Shown piece after piece: positions 26,922-37,178 of a stretch of 64,000 nucleotides of DNA. The notes beneath the pieces were generated by a model. That model saw nothing but the letters and a program-made list of their open reading frames with translations. It made no database searches and was not told where the DNA came from. Position numbers and translations under genes: made by a program. Source of the stretch: Flammeovirgaceae bacterium (GTDB lineage Bacteria; Bacteroidota; Bacteroidia; Cytophagales; Cyclobacteriaceae); NCBI GenBank assembly GCA_013204595.1, contig JABMNK010000023.1, positions 17,031 through 81,030 on the forward strand, given 5' to 3'. Position 1 is the first letter of the stretch; the number at the start of each line of letters is the position of its first letter.

Positions 26922-29285
26922 ATGTGGAAATTACTTGCTGAGTCGATCCTGAAATTCAGGCTCGCGTTGGTCGTCATTATAGGCATAATTACGGTCTTTA
27001 TGGGATATCATGCGCAGTTCATAGAAATGTCCTATGATCTAGCGAGTGTGGTGCCTGAGGATGATCCTGAAATGATCAATCTTCAGACATTTAAAACCCT
27101 CTTTGGCGAGGATGGTAATATTATGGCCATTGGTGTCGATGATAGCTCAATCTATGAGCTAACGAACTTTGGGCGATACACCGCGCTGGCCAATGAGCTG
27201 AAACAATTAAAAGGGGTGAGTGCCGTTTTGGGAATCCCCACCCTTCAAAAATTAGAAGCCGATAGGGCGAAGAAAGAATTCAAACTTGCGCCAATGTTTC
27301 AGGACCTTCCTGAAAGCCAAGAGGCCCTAGATAGTTTATTGTCTGCAACGATGGACCTTAAATTTTACAGTGGGCAATTGATCAATAATCAGTCAGGGGC
27401 TACCCTTCTTTTGATGACCTTGGATAATGAATTGATTAATTCAGAAAAGCGGAATGAATTGATTGCTGATATTGTATTGGCCGGAAAACAATTTGAAGAG
27501 GTCTCTGGAGTAAAGGTTCATTTTGCTGGGTTACCTTATGTCCGTTCGTCAAATATGGTGACGATAAAAGCGGAGTTGAATCGGTTCCTGATTTTTTCAA
27601 TCATCATTACTGGCATCATCTTATTTTTATTTTTTAGATCAGTCAAAGCGGTATTTTTTCCATTGATAGTTATCGGGACGATGGTGATCTGGACGCTCGG
27701 GAGTGTTTCACTTTTTGGCTTTAAGATCACAGTTTTAACCGGGCTCATACCGTCGATCATTGTTGTCATTGGCATTCCAAATAGTGTGTACATGCTCAAT
27801 ATGTATCATCACGAGTATGCTAGGACGGGAAATCAAATGGATGCGTTGGCGAGTATCATCAGGAAGATTGGGATTGTTACGTTAATCACCAATTTCACTA
27901 CGGCGGTTGGATTTTTTGTGTTAGTCGTTACTGACATAAAAATATTGGTCGAGTTTGGCATTGTAGCAGGCTTAAATATCATGGCTACTTTTGTTGTGAG
28001 TCTCATCCTAATTCCCACTTTATATTCTTTTTTGAATCCGCCTACGGTTCATAATATGAAGCATTTACATTTCAAATTTATGTCGAGGTTCTTGAATTTT
28101 CTTGATCATGTTGTTCATAATAGACGTGCTTGGGTATTCGTTGCAGCTATTACCTTAATGTTATTTGCAGTACTTGGCGTTTCAAAAATTAAATCGGTAT
28201 CCTACATGGTGGATGACTTGCCGCAAGATAGTCCATTGATTCAAGACTTGAATTTTTTCGAAGCAAATTTTTGTGGTATTATGCCTTTGGAAATTGTGGT
28301 AGATACCGGATCAAAAAAGGGAGTCCAAAATTTGAAAAACTTGAAACGTGTAGAAGAGTTAGAGATTTTCCTGGATTCTATTTCTTATATCTCACAGCCG
28401 GTATCGTTGGTAAGTTTTGTCAAAGCCGCTCGCCAATCTTTTTATAATCAAAACCCAGCCTTTTATGGGATGCCAAATAGTCGAGATCTTGGGTTTATCA
28501 TCAGTTATTTAGGTTCTGCCTCAGATGAGAGAGGTCTCTCCAAAAACTTCGTAGATTCTACTAATCAAAAAATGCGCATTTCCTTGAAGATCGCAGACAT
28601 TGGCTCAAACAAAATGGATTCATTGGTTAATCAGGTTATACGACCCAAGATCGCCGACATATTTGAGAACAGTAAAATGCAAGTGGACATCACTGGTACT
28701 ACTCTACTCTTCATTAAAGGAAATAAATTTTTGATTCAAAATTTGATAAGCTCCATGATGATTGCTTTTGTGGTAATTGCCATCATCATGGCAATTTTAT
28801 TTCGAAATTTTAAAATGATTATAATTTCTTTAATTCCTAACCTTATTCCTCTTTTGATAACGGGAGCCATTATGGGATACTTTGGTATCCCGCTTAAACC
28901 AAGCACTGCGTTGGTATTTAGTATTGCTTTTGGTATTTCAGTAGATGACAGCATTCATTTTTTGGCAAAATACCGTCAAGAACTCATCAATAATAATTTC
29001 AATGTTTCGTTGGCGATCAGCAAAAGTCTTAGAGAAACAGGGTCAAGTATGGTATATACTTCGATCATTTTATTTTTTGGTTTCGTGATTTTTGCCGCAT
29101 CGGATTTTGGTGGAACAGTGGCTTTGGGAAAACTTACTTCGATAACCTTGCTCTTTGCGATGATCACCAACCTCACCCTCTTACCCGCTTTGTTATTACA
29201 ATTTGATAGCGGAAAAAGAGATAAGGATGCCCACCCACTTATCGAAGAGTTCCCTGAATTTTCTGAGGGGGTGGTCAATCAGTAA
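26922..29285 (+). CDS. MMPL/RND superfamily transporter
   Basis: The 787-aa protein has two repeats of one helix, a periplasmic domain and five helices, the RND layout in its MMPL form. Helix 1 is LALVVIIGIITVFMGYHAQF, and the first cluster covers about residues 215-375. The second half begins with AWVFVAAITLMLFAVLG, and its helix cluster (SSMMIAFVVIAIIMAILF onward) ends near residue 765. The motif FGISVDDSIHFLAKYR in the second cluster is typical of the sterol-sensing-like helices, with the charged residues of the proton path. It is likely an exporter of lipids or hydrophobic compounds, as in MMPL and hopanoid-type RND proteins. The substrate is unknown and no membrane-fusion partner is adjacent. 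Confidence 0.87.
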   Translation: MWKLLAESILKFRLALVVIIGIITVFMGYHAQFIEMSYDLASVVPEDDPEMINLQTFKTLFGEDGNIMAIGVDDSSIYELTNFGRYTALANELKQLKGVSAVLGIPTLQKLEADRAKKEFKLAPMFQDLPESQEALDSLLSATMDLKFYSGQLINNQSGATLLLMTLDNELINSEKRNELIADIVLAGKQFEEVSGVKVHFAGLPYVRSSNMVTIKAELNRFLIFSIIITGIILFLFFRSVKAVFFPLIVIGTMVIWTLGSVSLFGFKITVLTGLIPSIIVVIGIPNSVYMLNMYHHEYARTGNQMDALASIIRKIGIVTLITNFTTAVGFFVLVVTDIKILVEFGIVAGLNIMATFVVSLILIPTLYSFLNPPTVHNMKHLHFKFMSRFLNFLDHVVHNRRAWVFVAAITLMLFAVLGVSKIKSVSYMVDDLPQDSPLIQDLNFFEANFCGIMPLEIVVDTGSKKGVQNLKNLKRVEELEIFLDSISYISQPVSLVSFVKAARQSFYNQNPAFYGMPNSRDLGFIISYLGSASDERGLSKNFVDSTNQKMRISLKIADIGSNKMDSLVNQVIRPKIADIFENSKMQVDITGTTLLFIKGNKFLIQNLISSMMIAFVVIAIIMAILFRNFKMIIISLIPNLIPLLITGAIMGYFGIPLKPSTALVFSIAFGISVDDSIHFLAKYRQELINNNFNVSLAISKSLRETGSSMVYTSIILFFGFVIFAASDFGGTVALGKLTSITLLFAMITNLTLLPALLLQFDSGKRDKDAHPLIEEFPEFSEGVVNQ

Positions 29286-29334
29286 ACCAAATGATCGTAG
29301 AAATGATTTATAGATTTAACGTAGGTTTTTATTC

Positions 29335-32300
29335 ATGTTAAAATTCCCGGAATACAAGCAAATAAATTACCCAGAAGTAGGGAAAGAGGTCCGCGGTTTT
29401 TGGGAACAAAACGACATTTTCTCCAAAACGATTACCGAGCGAGAGGGTGCTGAAACATTTACTTTTTTTGAAGGCCCCCCTTCTGCTAATGGCACACCCG
29501 GAATCCATCATGTCATGGCTAGGGCGGTTAAGGATATTTTTTGCCGATACAAAACGCAAAAAGGGTTTCAGGTTAAAAGAAAAGGAGGTTGGGATACTCA
29601 CGGTCTTCCTGTTGAATTGCAAGTTGAAAAAGAGCTCGGCATTACCAAGTATGATATTGGAAAAAAAATTACGGTAGCTGAGTATAATCAAAAATGCAAG
29701 GAAGCGGTCATGAAATTCAAAGGAGAATGGGATGAGCTTACAAGACAGATTGGTTATTGGGTGGATTTAGACGATCCTTATATTACGTTTGAGCCCAAGT
29801 ATATGGAGTCATTATGGTTCCTTCTCAAGAAACTCTACGAAAAAGGGTTGCTTTATAAGGGATACTCTGTTCAGCCCTTTTCCCCAGCCGCGGGAACTGG
29901 CCTCAGCTCGCATGAACTTAATCAACCAGGCACCTATAAGAACATAAGAGATACGTCCATTGTCGCTCAGTTTAAGGTTAAGCTCAACGAAAAATCTAAG
30001 TTTCTTTTTGATCAAGAAGGAGAAGATGTACGGATTCTTGCATGGACTACGACTCCTTGGACTTTGCCTGCCAATTGTGCGTTGGCCGTAGGGGACAAAA
30101 TAAACTATGTAAAAATAGCCACTTTTAATCCCTACACTTTCAAGGCGGTTTCTGTAATATTGGCCAAGGAGTTGGTTGGTAAATTCTTCACCGATAAGGG
30201 AGGATCGATGGAATTGGATGCTTATGTGGAAGGCGAAAAAATCATTCCTTGGAAAGAAATAAGAGAGTTCAAGGGTAAAGATTTGTTAGAAGTCCGGTAT
30301 GAGCAGTTGATGCCCTATGTCACAAATGACCAATTGCAAAAGAATGCTTTTCGAGTCATATCGGGAGATTTTGTTTCCACTGAAGAAGGAACCGGAATAG
30401 TACATACTGCCTCCGTTTTCGGAGCGGATGACTTTAGGATTAGTCAACAAAATAACGTTCCAGCTGTAATGGTGATGGATGAAAAGGGACAAGAGGTTCC
30501 GTTGGTTGATCGTCAAGGAAAATTTGTAGCGGAAGTAGTAGACTTTGCAGGAAAATTTGTCAAAGAAGAATACTATCCTGAGCAGGTGCGCAACGACCCT
30601 AGCTTTAAGTCTACCGATGTCCTTATTGCCATCAAGCTCAAAGAAGATAATCTTGCTTTTAAGGTTGAAAAATATGAGCACTCTTATCCTCATTGTTGGC
30701 GGACGGACAAACCAATTTTATATTATCCTTTAGATTCCTGGTTTATTAAGACTACTGCCTATAAAGATCGATTGGTGGAACTTAACAACACGATTAATTG
30801 GAAACCCAAGTCGACGGGATCAGGTCGCTTCGGGAATTGGCTTGAGCATCTGGTAGACTGGAATTTGAGTAGGTCAAGATATTGGGGCACACCTCTTCCT
30901 ATCTGGATGACTGAAGATAAGACGGAGATCAAATGTATCGGTAGTATTCAAGAACTCAAGGAGGAAGTAATGTTGGCCATTACCGCAGGGTTTATGATTG
31001 AATCTATTCCTGAAAACTTCGATTTACACAGACCATATGTAGATGATATTATTTTGGTAAGTGTGTCAGGTAAGGCCATGTATCGGGAGCCTGATCTTAT
31101 TGATGTGTGGTTTGATTCGGGAGCGATGCCCTATGCACAATGGCATTACCCATTTGAAAATAAAGATATTTTTAAGGCCAATTATCCTGCAGATTTTATT
31201 GCTGAAGGGGTAGATCAAACAAGGGGATGGTTTTTTACCCTTCATGCGATAAGTGGGTTGCTTTTTGATTCTATTTCTTTTAAAAATGTCATTGCTAATG
31301 GCCTGGTCCTAGATAAAAACGGAAATAAAATGTCCAAGAGATTGGGAAATGCTATTAATCCGTTTGAGATCATCGAAAAATATGGACCTGATGCGACCAG
31401 GTGGTATATGATCAGCAATGCCAATCCATGGGATAATTTGAAATTTGATGCCGATGGTATCATGGAGGTACAAAGAAAGTTTTTTGGTACGCTATCCAAC
31501 ACCTATTCTTTTTTTGCACTCTATGCTAATCTGGATGGATTTAATTATTCAAGAGTGGCCGAACGAGATTATCAAACCGAAAGTGACTTGTGGATTTTGA
31601 GTCGACTTAACTCGGTCATCCAAGAAGTGGATGATTGCTATAACGATTATGAACCAACGAAAGCCGCCAGGACGATTCAAGCTTTTGTGGTCGATGATCT
31701 GAGCAACTGGTACGTTCGTTTGAATAGAAAAAGATTTTGGGTAGGTGAATACAACGCCAACAAAGAAGCGGCCTACCAGACTTTATATTCTTGTTTAAAG
31801 GCAGTTACGAAATTGATGGCGCCAATCGCCCCTTTTTATGCCGAAAAATTATATCAGGATCTTAATTCGGTTAGTCATCTTGAAAACTCGGATTCGGTTC
31901 ATTTGGCTAATTTCCCCGTCGTGGATTTGACAGCCATTGATAAGGAATTAGAGGCTCGGATGCGCCTCGCTCAATTGGCCTCGTCTTTGGTGCATTCTCT
32001 AAGGAAAAAAGAGAAAATAAAGGTCCGTCAACCCCTAAGTAGGATATTGATCCCTGTGGTCAATGAGACTGAGAAAAATAGATTAAAAAAGGTAGAAGAG
32101 TTGATTGCAACTGAGACCAATGTTAAAAAAGTTGAGTACTTGGAAGATACCTCTGGGATCTTAGTGAAGAAAATTAAACCGAATTTTAAAAAATTAGGTG
32201 CGCAATATGGCCCGAAGTTAAAAGCGCTGACACTTTTAATTACGGCATTGAATCAGACAGAAATTGAACGCTTTGAGCATTTGGGCTTACATGAAGTTGA

Positions 32301-32700
32301 TTTGGAAGGGGATATGATTAGGTTGACCCTGGAAGATGTAGAGATCAGTTCTCAGGATATTCCGGGATGGCTAGTGGCCTCTGAAGACGGATTGACCGTG
32401 GCATTAGACATTAATCTGACCGAAGCGTTGAAAAAAGAAGGCCTTTCACGAGACGTGGTGAACAGAGTTCAGAATTTACGCAAGGACCAAGGGCTCGAGG
32501 TACAAGATAAAATTGAGGTAGTCTTTTGGACCCAAAACATTCAGATGCAAGAGGCAATTAGTGACAACATGGAATATATTATGCGAGAAACACAAGCGAT
32601 AAAAATTAATGAATCAATAAGTGAGCTAGAGGGTCAATTATTGGACATTGATGGGACAACGCTCATTATTCAATTGAAAGTGGCAACAAATGAAAAATAA
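29335..32700 (+). CDS. ileS: Isoleucyl-tRNA synthetase
   Basis: This 1121-aa class I synthetase charges tRNA-Ile. It has EGPPSANGTPGIHHVMAR as the HIGH region, GGWDTHGLPVELQVEKELGI in the catalytic domain, a long CP1 editing domain with LAWTTTPWTLPANCALAVG, and the KMSKS loop as NKMSKRLGN. The length and the NGTPGIHH form fit the longer, eukaryote-like IleS class common in Bacteroidota. It overlaps lspA by 11 nt, so lspA is translationally coupled. Confidence 0.98.
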   Translation: MLKFPEYKQINYPEVGKEVRGFWEQNDIFSKTITEREGAETFTFFEGPPSANGTPGIHHVMARAVKDIFCRYKTQKGFQVKRKGGWDTHGLPVELQVEKELGITKYDIGKKITVAEYNQKCKEAVMKFKGEWDELTRQIGYWVDLDDPYITFEPKYMESLWFLLKKLYEKGLLYKGYSVQPFSPAAGTGLSSHELNQPGTYKNIRDTSIVAQFKVKLNEKSKFLFDQEGEDVRILAWTTTPWTLPANCALAVGDKINYVKIATFNPYTFKAVSVILAKELVGKFFTDKGGSMELDAYVEGEKIIPWKEIREFKGKDLLEVRYEQLMPYVTNDQLQKNAFRVISGDFVSTEEGTGIVHTASVFGADDFRISQQNNVPAVMVMDEKGQEVPLVDRQGKFVAEVVDFAGKFVKEEYYPEQVRNDPSFKSTDVLIAIKLKEDNLAFKVEKYEHSYPHCWRTDKPILYYPLDSWFIKTTAYKDRLVELNNTINWKPKSTGSGRFGNWLEHLVDWNLSRSRYWGTPLPIWMTEDKTEIKCIGSIQELKEEVMLAITAGFMIESIPENFDLHRPYVDDIILVSVSGKAMYREPDLIDVWFDSGAMPYAQWHYPFENKDIFKANYPADFIAEGVDQTRGWFFTLHAISGLLFDSISFKNVIANGLVLDKNGNKMSKRLGNAINPFEIIEKYGPDATRWYMISNANPWDNLKFDADGIMEVQRKFFGTLSNTYSFFALYANLDGFNYSRVAERDYQTESDLWILSRLNSVIQEVDDCYNDYEPTKAARTIQAFVVDDLSNWYVRLNRKRFWVGEYNANKEAAYQTLYSCLKAVTKLMAPIAPFYAEKLYQDLNSVSHLENSDSVHLANFPVVDLTAIDKELEARMRLAQLASSLVHSLRKKEKIKVRQPLSRILIPVVNETEKNRLKKVEELIATETNVKKVEYLEDTSGILVKKIKPNFKKLGAQYGPKLKALTLLITALNQTEIERFEHLGLHEVDLEGDMIRLTLEDVEISSQDIPGWLVASEDGLTVALDINLTEALKKEGLSRDVVNRVQNLRKDQGLEVQDKIEVVFWTQNIQMQEAISDNMEYIMRETQAIKINESISELEGQLLDIDGTTLIIQLKVATNEK

Positions 32701-33328
32701 TTTAGGAGTATTTAAATACTTTGCAGTCAGTGTCGGAGTAATTCTAGTGGATCAAGTAGTAAAAATATTGGTCCATCAACACATGCGATTAGGTGTCGGT
32801 GGGCAAATCAAAATTTTTGGAGATTGGTTCAAACTACATTACCTGACCAATGCTGGAATGGCGTTTGGTATGGAACTTCCCTTTGAACATGCCAAGATCA
32901 TATTGACTTTATTCAGATTATTTGCCATGATAGGCATTGGATATTATATGGTCGTCATGTATAAAAAGGATATGCCTAAGGGGTTTCTTATATGTGTTGG
33001 GATGATTTTGGGCGGCGCCGTTGGCAATCTTATTGATTCTGTTTTTTACGGATATTTTTTAGAAAATGCCCCTTTTGACGCGCCTACACCTTGGTTTTTT
33101 GGTCAAGTCATAGACATGTTTTATATCGACATATGGGAGGGACGTCTTCCCGATTGGATTCCTTTTTTGGGAGGAGATTATATGTCTTTATGGCCCGTAT
33201 TTAACGTGGCTGATGCGGCTATTTTTACGAGCGTCTGCATCATATTGACTTGGCAAAAGACCTTCTTTGAAAAGGAGATTGCAGCTGATAGTGATGAAAA
33301 TCAAGCGTCTCCCTTAAAATCTGAATAA
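32690..33328 (+). CDS. lspA: Lipoprotein signal peptidase
   Basis: The 212-aa membrane aspartyl protease cuts signal peptides from prolipoproteins after lipidation. It has four helices, the first with VGVILVDQVVKILV, the segment TNAGMAFG, the catalytic Asp in GNLIDSVFYG, and the second Asp in FNVADAAIFTSV. An insertion between these (about residues 118-160) makes it longer than E. coli LspA, as usual in Bacteroidota. It processes the many lipoproteins of this window. Its stop overlaps the ATG of the broken transporter. Confidence 0.96.
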   Translation: MKNNLGVFKYFAVSVGVILVDQVVKILVHQHMRLGVGGQIKIFGDWFKLHYLTNAGMAFGMELPFEHAKIILTLFRLFAMIGIGYYMVVMYKKDMPKGFLICVGMILGGAVGNLIDSVFYGYFLENAPFDAPTPWFFGQVIDMFYIDIWEGRLPDWIPFLGGDYMSLWPVFNVADAAIFTSVCIILTWQKTFFEKEIAADSDENQASPLKSE

Positions 33329-34254
33329 TGCATAAACGCCAAACAGCAATCTTGTTGGCTTTGGCGGGTATTATCCTTTTCTAAACTAAGGCGATATTTG
33401 TCAAATTGGCTTATCAGTTTAATGCCGATCCAATTACTATGCTCTTGTTGCGAATGGTTTTTTCGTTACCATTTTATGTTTTTTTTGCCTTCTATCGCAA
33501 TTCTGAAAAATCTATTGCGACCCACAAAGACTACGGGTTATTGATTTTATTTGGATTTTTGGGATATTATTTAGCAAGTTATTTTGATTTCAAAGGGTTA
33601 ATCTATGTCAAGGCGAGCTTAGAAAGATTGATCCTTTTTACCTATCCTACCTTCGTTATTTTATATTCTTATTATTTTCTAAATATTCGGATCAATCGAA
33701 ATCAGCTATGGGCAATTTTGATTACCTACGTAGGAATTTTGATTGTGTTCGTCCCTGAAGTCGATATAGGGGATCAAATCGCGACAATAAAGGGCACGGG
33801 ATTAATCCTGTTGAGTGCCTTGACTTATGGGGCATATATTTTTGGCAGCGGCTGGTTGATTCCGAAATTTGGTGCCAGGAGGTTTACTTCTTATGTAATG
33901 ATTATTTCTTCGGCGTTAATCATTGTGCAGTTTCTTGTTGAATCGAAAATGCAGATTAATGTATTGGCCTTACCAAAGGGTATTTATATTTTGGGTTTCT
34001 TAATCGCAATTGTATCTACGGTCATTCCTTCATTTCTTATTTCGTTTGCGATTAAGGAGTTGGGGGCAAATCAATTTTCTATTTATGGGAGTGTGGGACC
34101 GATTTCAACCATATCTTTAGCCTTTGTTTTTTTGGGAGAAAGAATGACTGGATGGCAGGTATTTGGAGGCCTAGTAGTAATAGCTGGTGTTTTGGCGGCA
34201 GAATACTATCGGAAACAGGTTAAAACCTTACCTGAATCCCCGGCCCAAGCATGA
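33328..34254 (+). pseudogene. DMT/EamA family transporter with an in-frame TAA after codon 18
   Basis: An ATG at 33328 overlaps the lspA stop and reads MHKRQTAILLALAGIILF, then TAA at 33382-33384, then TKAIFVKLAYQFNADPITML in the same frame. The family motif is 'LFSTKAIFVKLAY', so the stop replaces a Ser (TCA to TAA). The rest of the protein (about 280 aa, nine or ten helices, with the EamA repeat GKGLILLSALTYGAYIFGSG-like segment and the C-terminal repeat SFAIKELGANQFSIYGSVGP) is intact. Restart at the TTG at 33406 would lose most of helix 1, so function is doubtful. It overlaps the 3' end of the minus-strand 719-aa gene by 35 nt. Sequencing error is the alternative. Confidence 0.85.
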
Positions 34255-36379
34255 AAAAGGGTGCTTTCTCTTGTAAGAAATAGCCAAATCCAGCATAGAG
34301 CGGAAAGGTTAATTTTTTCTCTCTTGAAATGGGGTAAATAGATCCCAATACCACCAAACCCACATCCCTACTCAGGACGGCACTTTCCGAAAAATTAAAA
34401 GCATTAACAAAAATAAAACCAGCACCTATTTTATAGGGCTTGTATTCGGCTATTTTGCCGGGTTGGTAAAAACTCATTTGAGCCATCATCGCAAGACTTA
34501 CCCCCCCGAAATTGGCAAAATTTGATTGTTTATTGAACTTGAGGACCAATAAACCAGCGGGAAAGGAAACATCAATATCAAAGCTGTTTGCTCTTTTGAG
34601 CACCACATTTACTTTCTGATTGTATCGAACTGCATCGTTGGCATCTTTGCGATGTCGAATGTCGAGTTCAATTTGTGCCCATTCGGGCAACTTTGAAGTT
34701 TTATTTTTAATATAATTATTCAAATTGATAACATTATCTGAGCAATCGCTTTTATCGTATTTATCTGCTCTTGGTGAATTATCACCAGGGCAGATAACTA
34801 AATCATCAAACTCATACAATTCGATAATATTTCCTTCTTTATTTCTGATTTGAACGCCTATTTCGAGAAATTGTTTTCCATGGATTTTGTCTGCATAATC
34901 GATTCTTGAATTTTCGAATCGGATCAGTAGATCAGTAATGGTTTGTTCATAGTAAATAGGTTTGTTAAGTGAGCTGACGGTATAATCATTTCCATCAATG
35001 TCTATAATGACAAAATCGAGTGTCTTTGGCCGTTGGTACTGCAGTACTTCTAAGGTTTCCCCACTGGGTCTGTTATTATTAAAAATAGGGATGGTATTGG
35101 ACGAAATATTAATTGGGACACTTATCCTAAACTGAAGATTATTTTCGTTGTTCAATAAGGTATCATATTGCTGTTGTATGGTGCCATCAAAGGTGAATTT
35201 GGCTTTATGCAGACCTTCTCCCTCAAGACGGACATTGATGTTTTCGCCAGGATATATTTTATTACTTTTTTCCCAATTCCTTCCTGGACGTTGGATGTAT
35301 ATATTCTTAATTTTTGTACGCGGGGTGATGTCGAAATTGGTGACAAACAATGCTTGGTCGTTTGATTTGATAAAGAGATATCCTTCAGATTTTCTGTGGT
35401 AGGCATAGGTGCGTAGCGTGCTTAATACTTTGCCATTGCTTAAACTAGATTGAGTGAAAAGCTCGGCGATTAATGCTCCTCCGGGTTCTTCTTGATCCTC
35501 AATCCGGTACGTCTTTTCTAATGTCAATTTTTCATCATTATCAATTTGAATACTTATTGCGGTTTTTGTGTCTTCGCTCGGAGTGATTTCGGGTTGATTA
35601 ATATTTAAAAAGCCGAGTTTTCCATTCTTAATTTCAATACGCTTGATGATTGGAGAGGAATTAAAAAGATATTTCTGATTCCATAAGCGGGGTTTTTGTA
35701 ATGGTAAACTCACATTTAAGGTATAGAACCCTTTGTGCTTCGGTAAAAGGTGAATGACAAGGTGGTCGTTTTCTTTTCTAATTAAGTAATTAATTTTTTC
35801 TTCATTGACCCATTTATTACTCACGATAACATTGTTGATATTATTTACTGAGATCTCTAGGATTTGTTCTTCCCCAATAAAAAAATCTGTGTTGGACGGT
35901 AATATTTGGAGGTTACTATCTGTATAAGGAAACAAGAAGATATCATAAAAATGACTTGCAGAGGAATCTATATCTTCTTTAAAAATGAACTTTAAAAAAT
36001 CGGCCTCAGTCAAGTTGTTGAATTTCACTTTGAATCGCATACGATTGTCTATCACCAAAACGGAATCAATTAAGGTGTAATCATTGGAATATCTCAAAGA
36101 AATATTGTCTGCGTCTGCGTAACCCGCCAGAATGAATGTCACTTCAGCCACAGCATTGTCTAAATCATAGAAGAAGGGCAATTGCGTTTTTCCATTTATC
36201 AAAAGGGCATTATCTTGCCAAGAATAAGTAGTACTATCCACCCTGAGTTCCATGTCAATGAAAGGACTTTCTTCAAAAGTCTCTTGCGCAAAACCCATCC
36301 ACCCAAATCCCAATAACAAATAAGCATAGAGGACTATTTTAAAAGTCGAAAGCAACGAGCAAGCAATTTTATTAGGCAT
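34220..36379 (-). CDS. Exported protein of unknown function with outer-membrane-like C-terminus
   Basis: I do not recognise this 719-aa protein. It begins with an export signal (IVLYAYLLLGFGWMGFAQ). The middle is beta-rich, with repeated short strands and a segment like an all-beta module (RPGRNWEKSNKIYPGENINV). A Cys pair (LVICPGDNSPRADKYDKSDCS) lies near residue 545. The last 120 residues read as alternating amphipathic strands (FDIDVSFPAGLLVLKF, VSLAMMAQMSFYQPGK, YKIGAGFIFVNAFNF, LTFPLYAGFGYFL) and end in RF, consistent with an outer-membrane barrel. It may be a large periplasmic domain fused to a small barrel. It stands alone between nth and the convergent broken transporter. Confidence 0.75.
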   Translation of the reverse strand: MPNKIACSLLSTFKIVLYAYLLLGFGWMGFAQETFEESPFIDMELRVDSTTYSWQDNALLINGKTQLPFFYDLDNAVAEVTFILAGYADADNISLRYSNDYTLIDSVLVIDNRMRFKVKFNNLTEADFLKFIFKEDIDSSASHFYDIFLFPYTDSNLQILPSNTDFFIGEEQILEISVNNINNVIVSNKWVNEEKINYLIRKENDHLVIHLLPKHKGFYTLNVSLPLQKPRLWNQKYLFNSSPIIKRIEIKNGKLGFLNINQPEITPSEDTKTAISIQIDNDEKLTLEKTYRIEDQEEPGGALIAELFTQSSLSNGKVLSTLRTYAYHRKSEGYLFIKSNDQALFVTNFDITPRTKIKNIYIQRPGRNWEKSNKIYPGENINVRLEGEGLHKAKFTFDGTIQQQYDTLLNNENNLQFRISVPINISSNTIPIFNNNRPSGETLEVLQYQRPKTLDFVIIDIDGNDYTVSSLNKPIYYEQTITDLLIRFENSRIDYADKIHGKQFLEIGVQIRNKEGNIIELYEFDDLVICPGDNSPRADKYDKSDCSDNVINLNNYIKNKTSKLPEWAQIELDIRHRKDANDAVRYNQKVNVVLKRANSFDIDVSFPAGLLVLKFNKQSNFANFGGVSLAMMAQMSFYQPGKIAEYKPYKIGAGFIFVNAFNFSESAVLSRDVGLVVLGSIYPISREKKLTFPLYAGFGYFLQEKAPFFMLGPGIQVRF

Positions 36380-36474
36380 GGTTATATATAAGCAACAAAG
36401 GTGACAAATTTCTGATTAACTACAATTAGGATCTTCTTTTCCTTCTTTTTAATTCAGAATTTATTAAAGGATTT

Positions 36475-37128
36475 CTATTTAAAATCTTTGTTTGATAGGC
36501 TGTAATGCCTACAGAACTTGGTAATTGAGCAACTTGTACATTTTGGCTTTCGAGCCACGCATGTATACCTGCCATGAAGGATGAGCCAGTGATGGGCTTT
36601 GTGAACAGATGCTTCAGGGAGGTGTCGGATCAATTGACGCTCGACGGCTAGTGGCGTTTTGGCATTTAGGGGGACAAGACCCAATCTTTTGGACACCCGA
36701 TAGACATGCGTATCGACAGCCATTGCGGGTTGTTGGTCAAGTACGGAGACAATTACATTGGCCGTTTTACGACCTACTCCAGGCATGCGTTGCAGTTCCT
36801 TGATATTCATTGGAACTTGTCCATTAAACTCATTCACGAGCATCTGACTGAGTCCCAGTAGATGTTTGGTTTTGTTACTAGGATAGGAAATACTCTTGAT
36901 GTAAGGAAAAAGGATGTCAAAACGGGATACTGCCATTACTTCAGCAGTCGGAAAATCTAGAAATAATTTTTCTGAAACAATGTTAACACGCTTATCAGTA
37001 CACTGGGCGCTCAACACCACTGCAACCAGTAATTCAAAAGGGGTACGATAGGTTAATTCGGTCTCAGCCTCAGGTTGATTTTCAGAAAAATAAGAAATGA
37101 AATTGGCGTATCGCTCTTTTCTGGTCAT
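36475..37128 (-). CDS. nth: Endonuclease III (DNA glycosylase/AP lyase)
   Basis: The start is ATG 37128 (MTRKERYANFISYF); the track starts at a TTG two codons earlier. The 217-aa base-excision enzyme removes oxidised pyrimidines. It has the helix-hairpin-helix MPGVGRKTANVIV with the catalytic Lys, the catalytic Asp in AVDTHVYRVSKRLG, and the iron-sulphur ligands C-X6-C-X2-C-X5-C in CVARKPKCTSCSITKFC. It lies 50 nt downstream of the small gene that follows the sigma factor. Confidence 0.96.
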   Translation of the reverse strand: MTRKERYANFISYFSENQPEAETELTYRTPFELLVAVVLSAQCTDKRVNIVSEKLFLDFPTAEVMAVSRFDILFPYIKSISYPSNKTKHLLGLSQMLVNEFNGQVPMNIKELQRMPGVGRKTANVIVSVLDQQPAMAVDTHVYRVSKRLGLVPLNAKTPLAVERQLIRHLPEASVHKAHHWLILHGRYTCVARKPKCTSCSITKFCRHYSLSNKDFK

Positions 37129-37178
37129 CGACAAAAATAGCTTACATTGAACGTTTCAATCATCTTTTTTTGTTTAAA

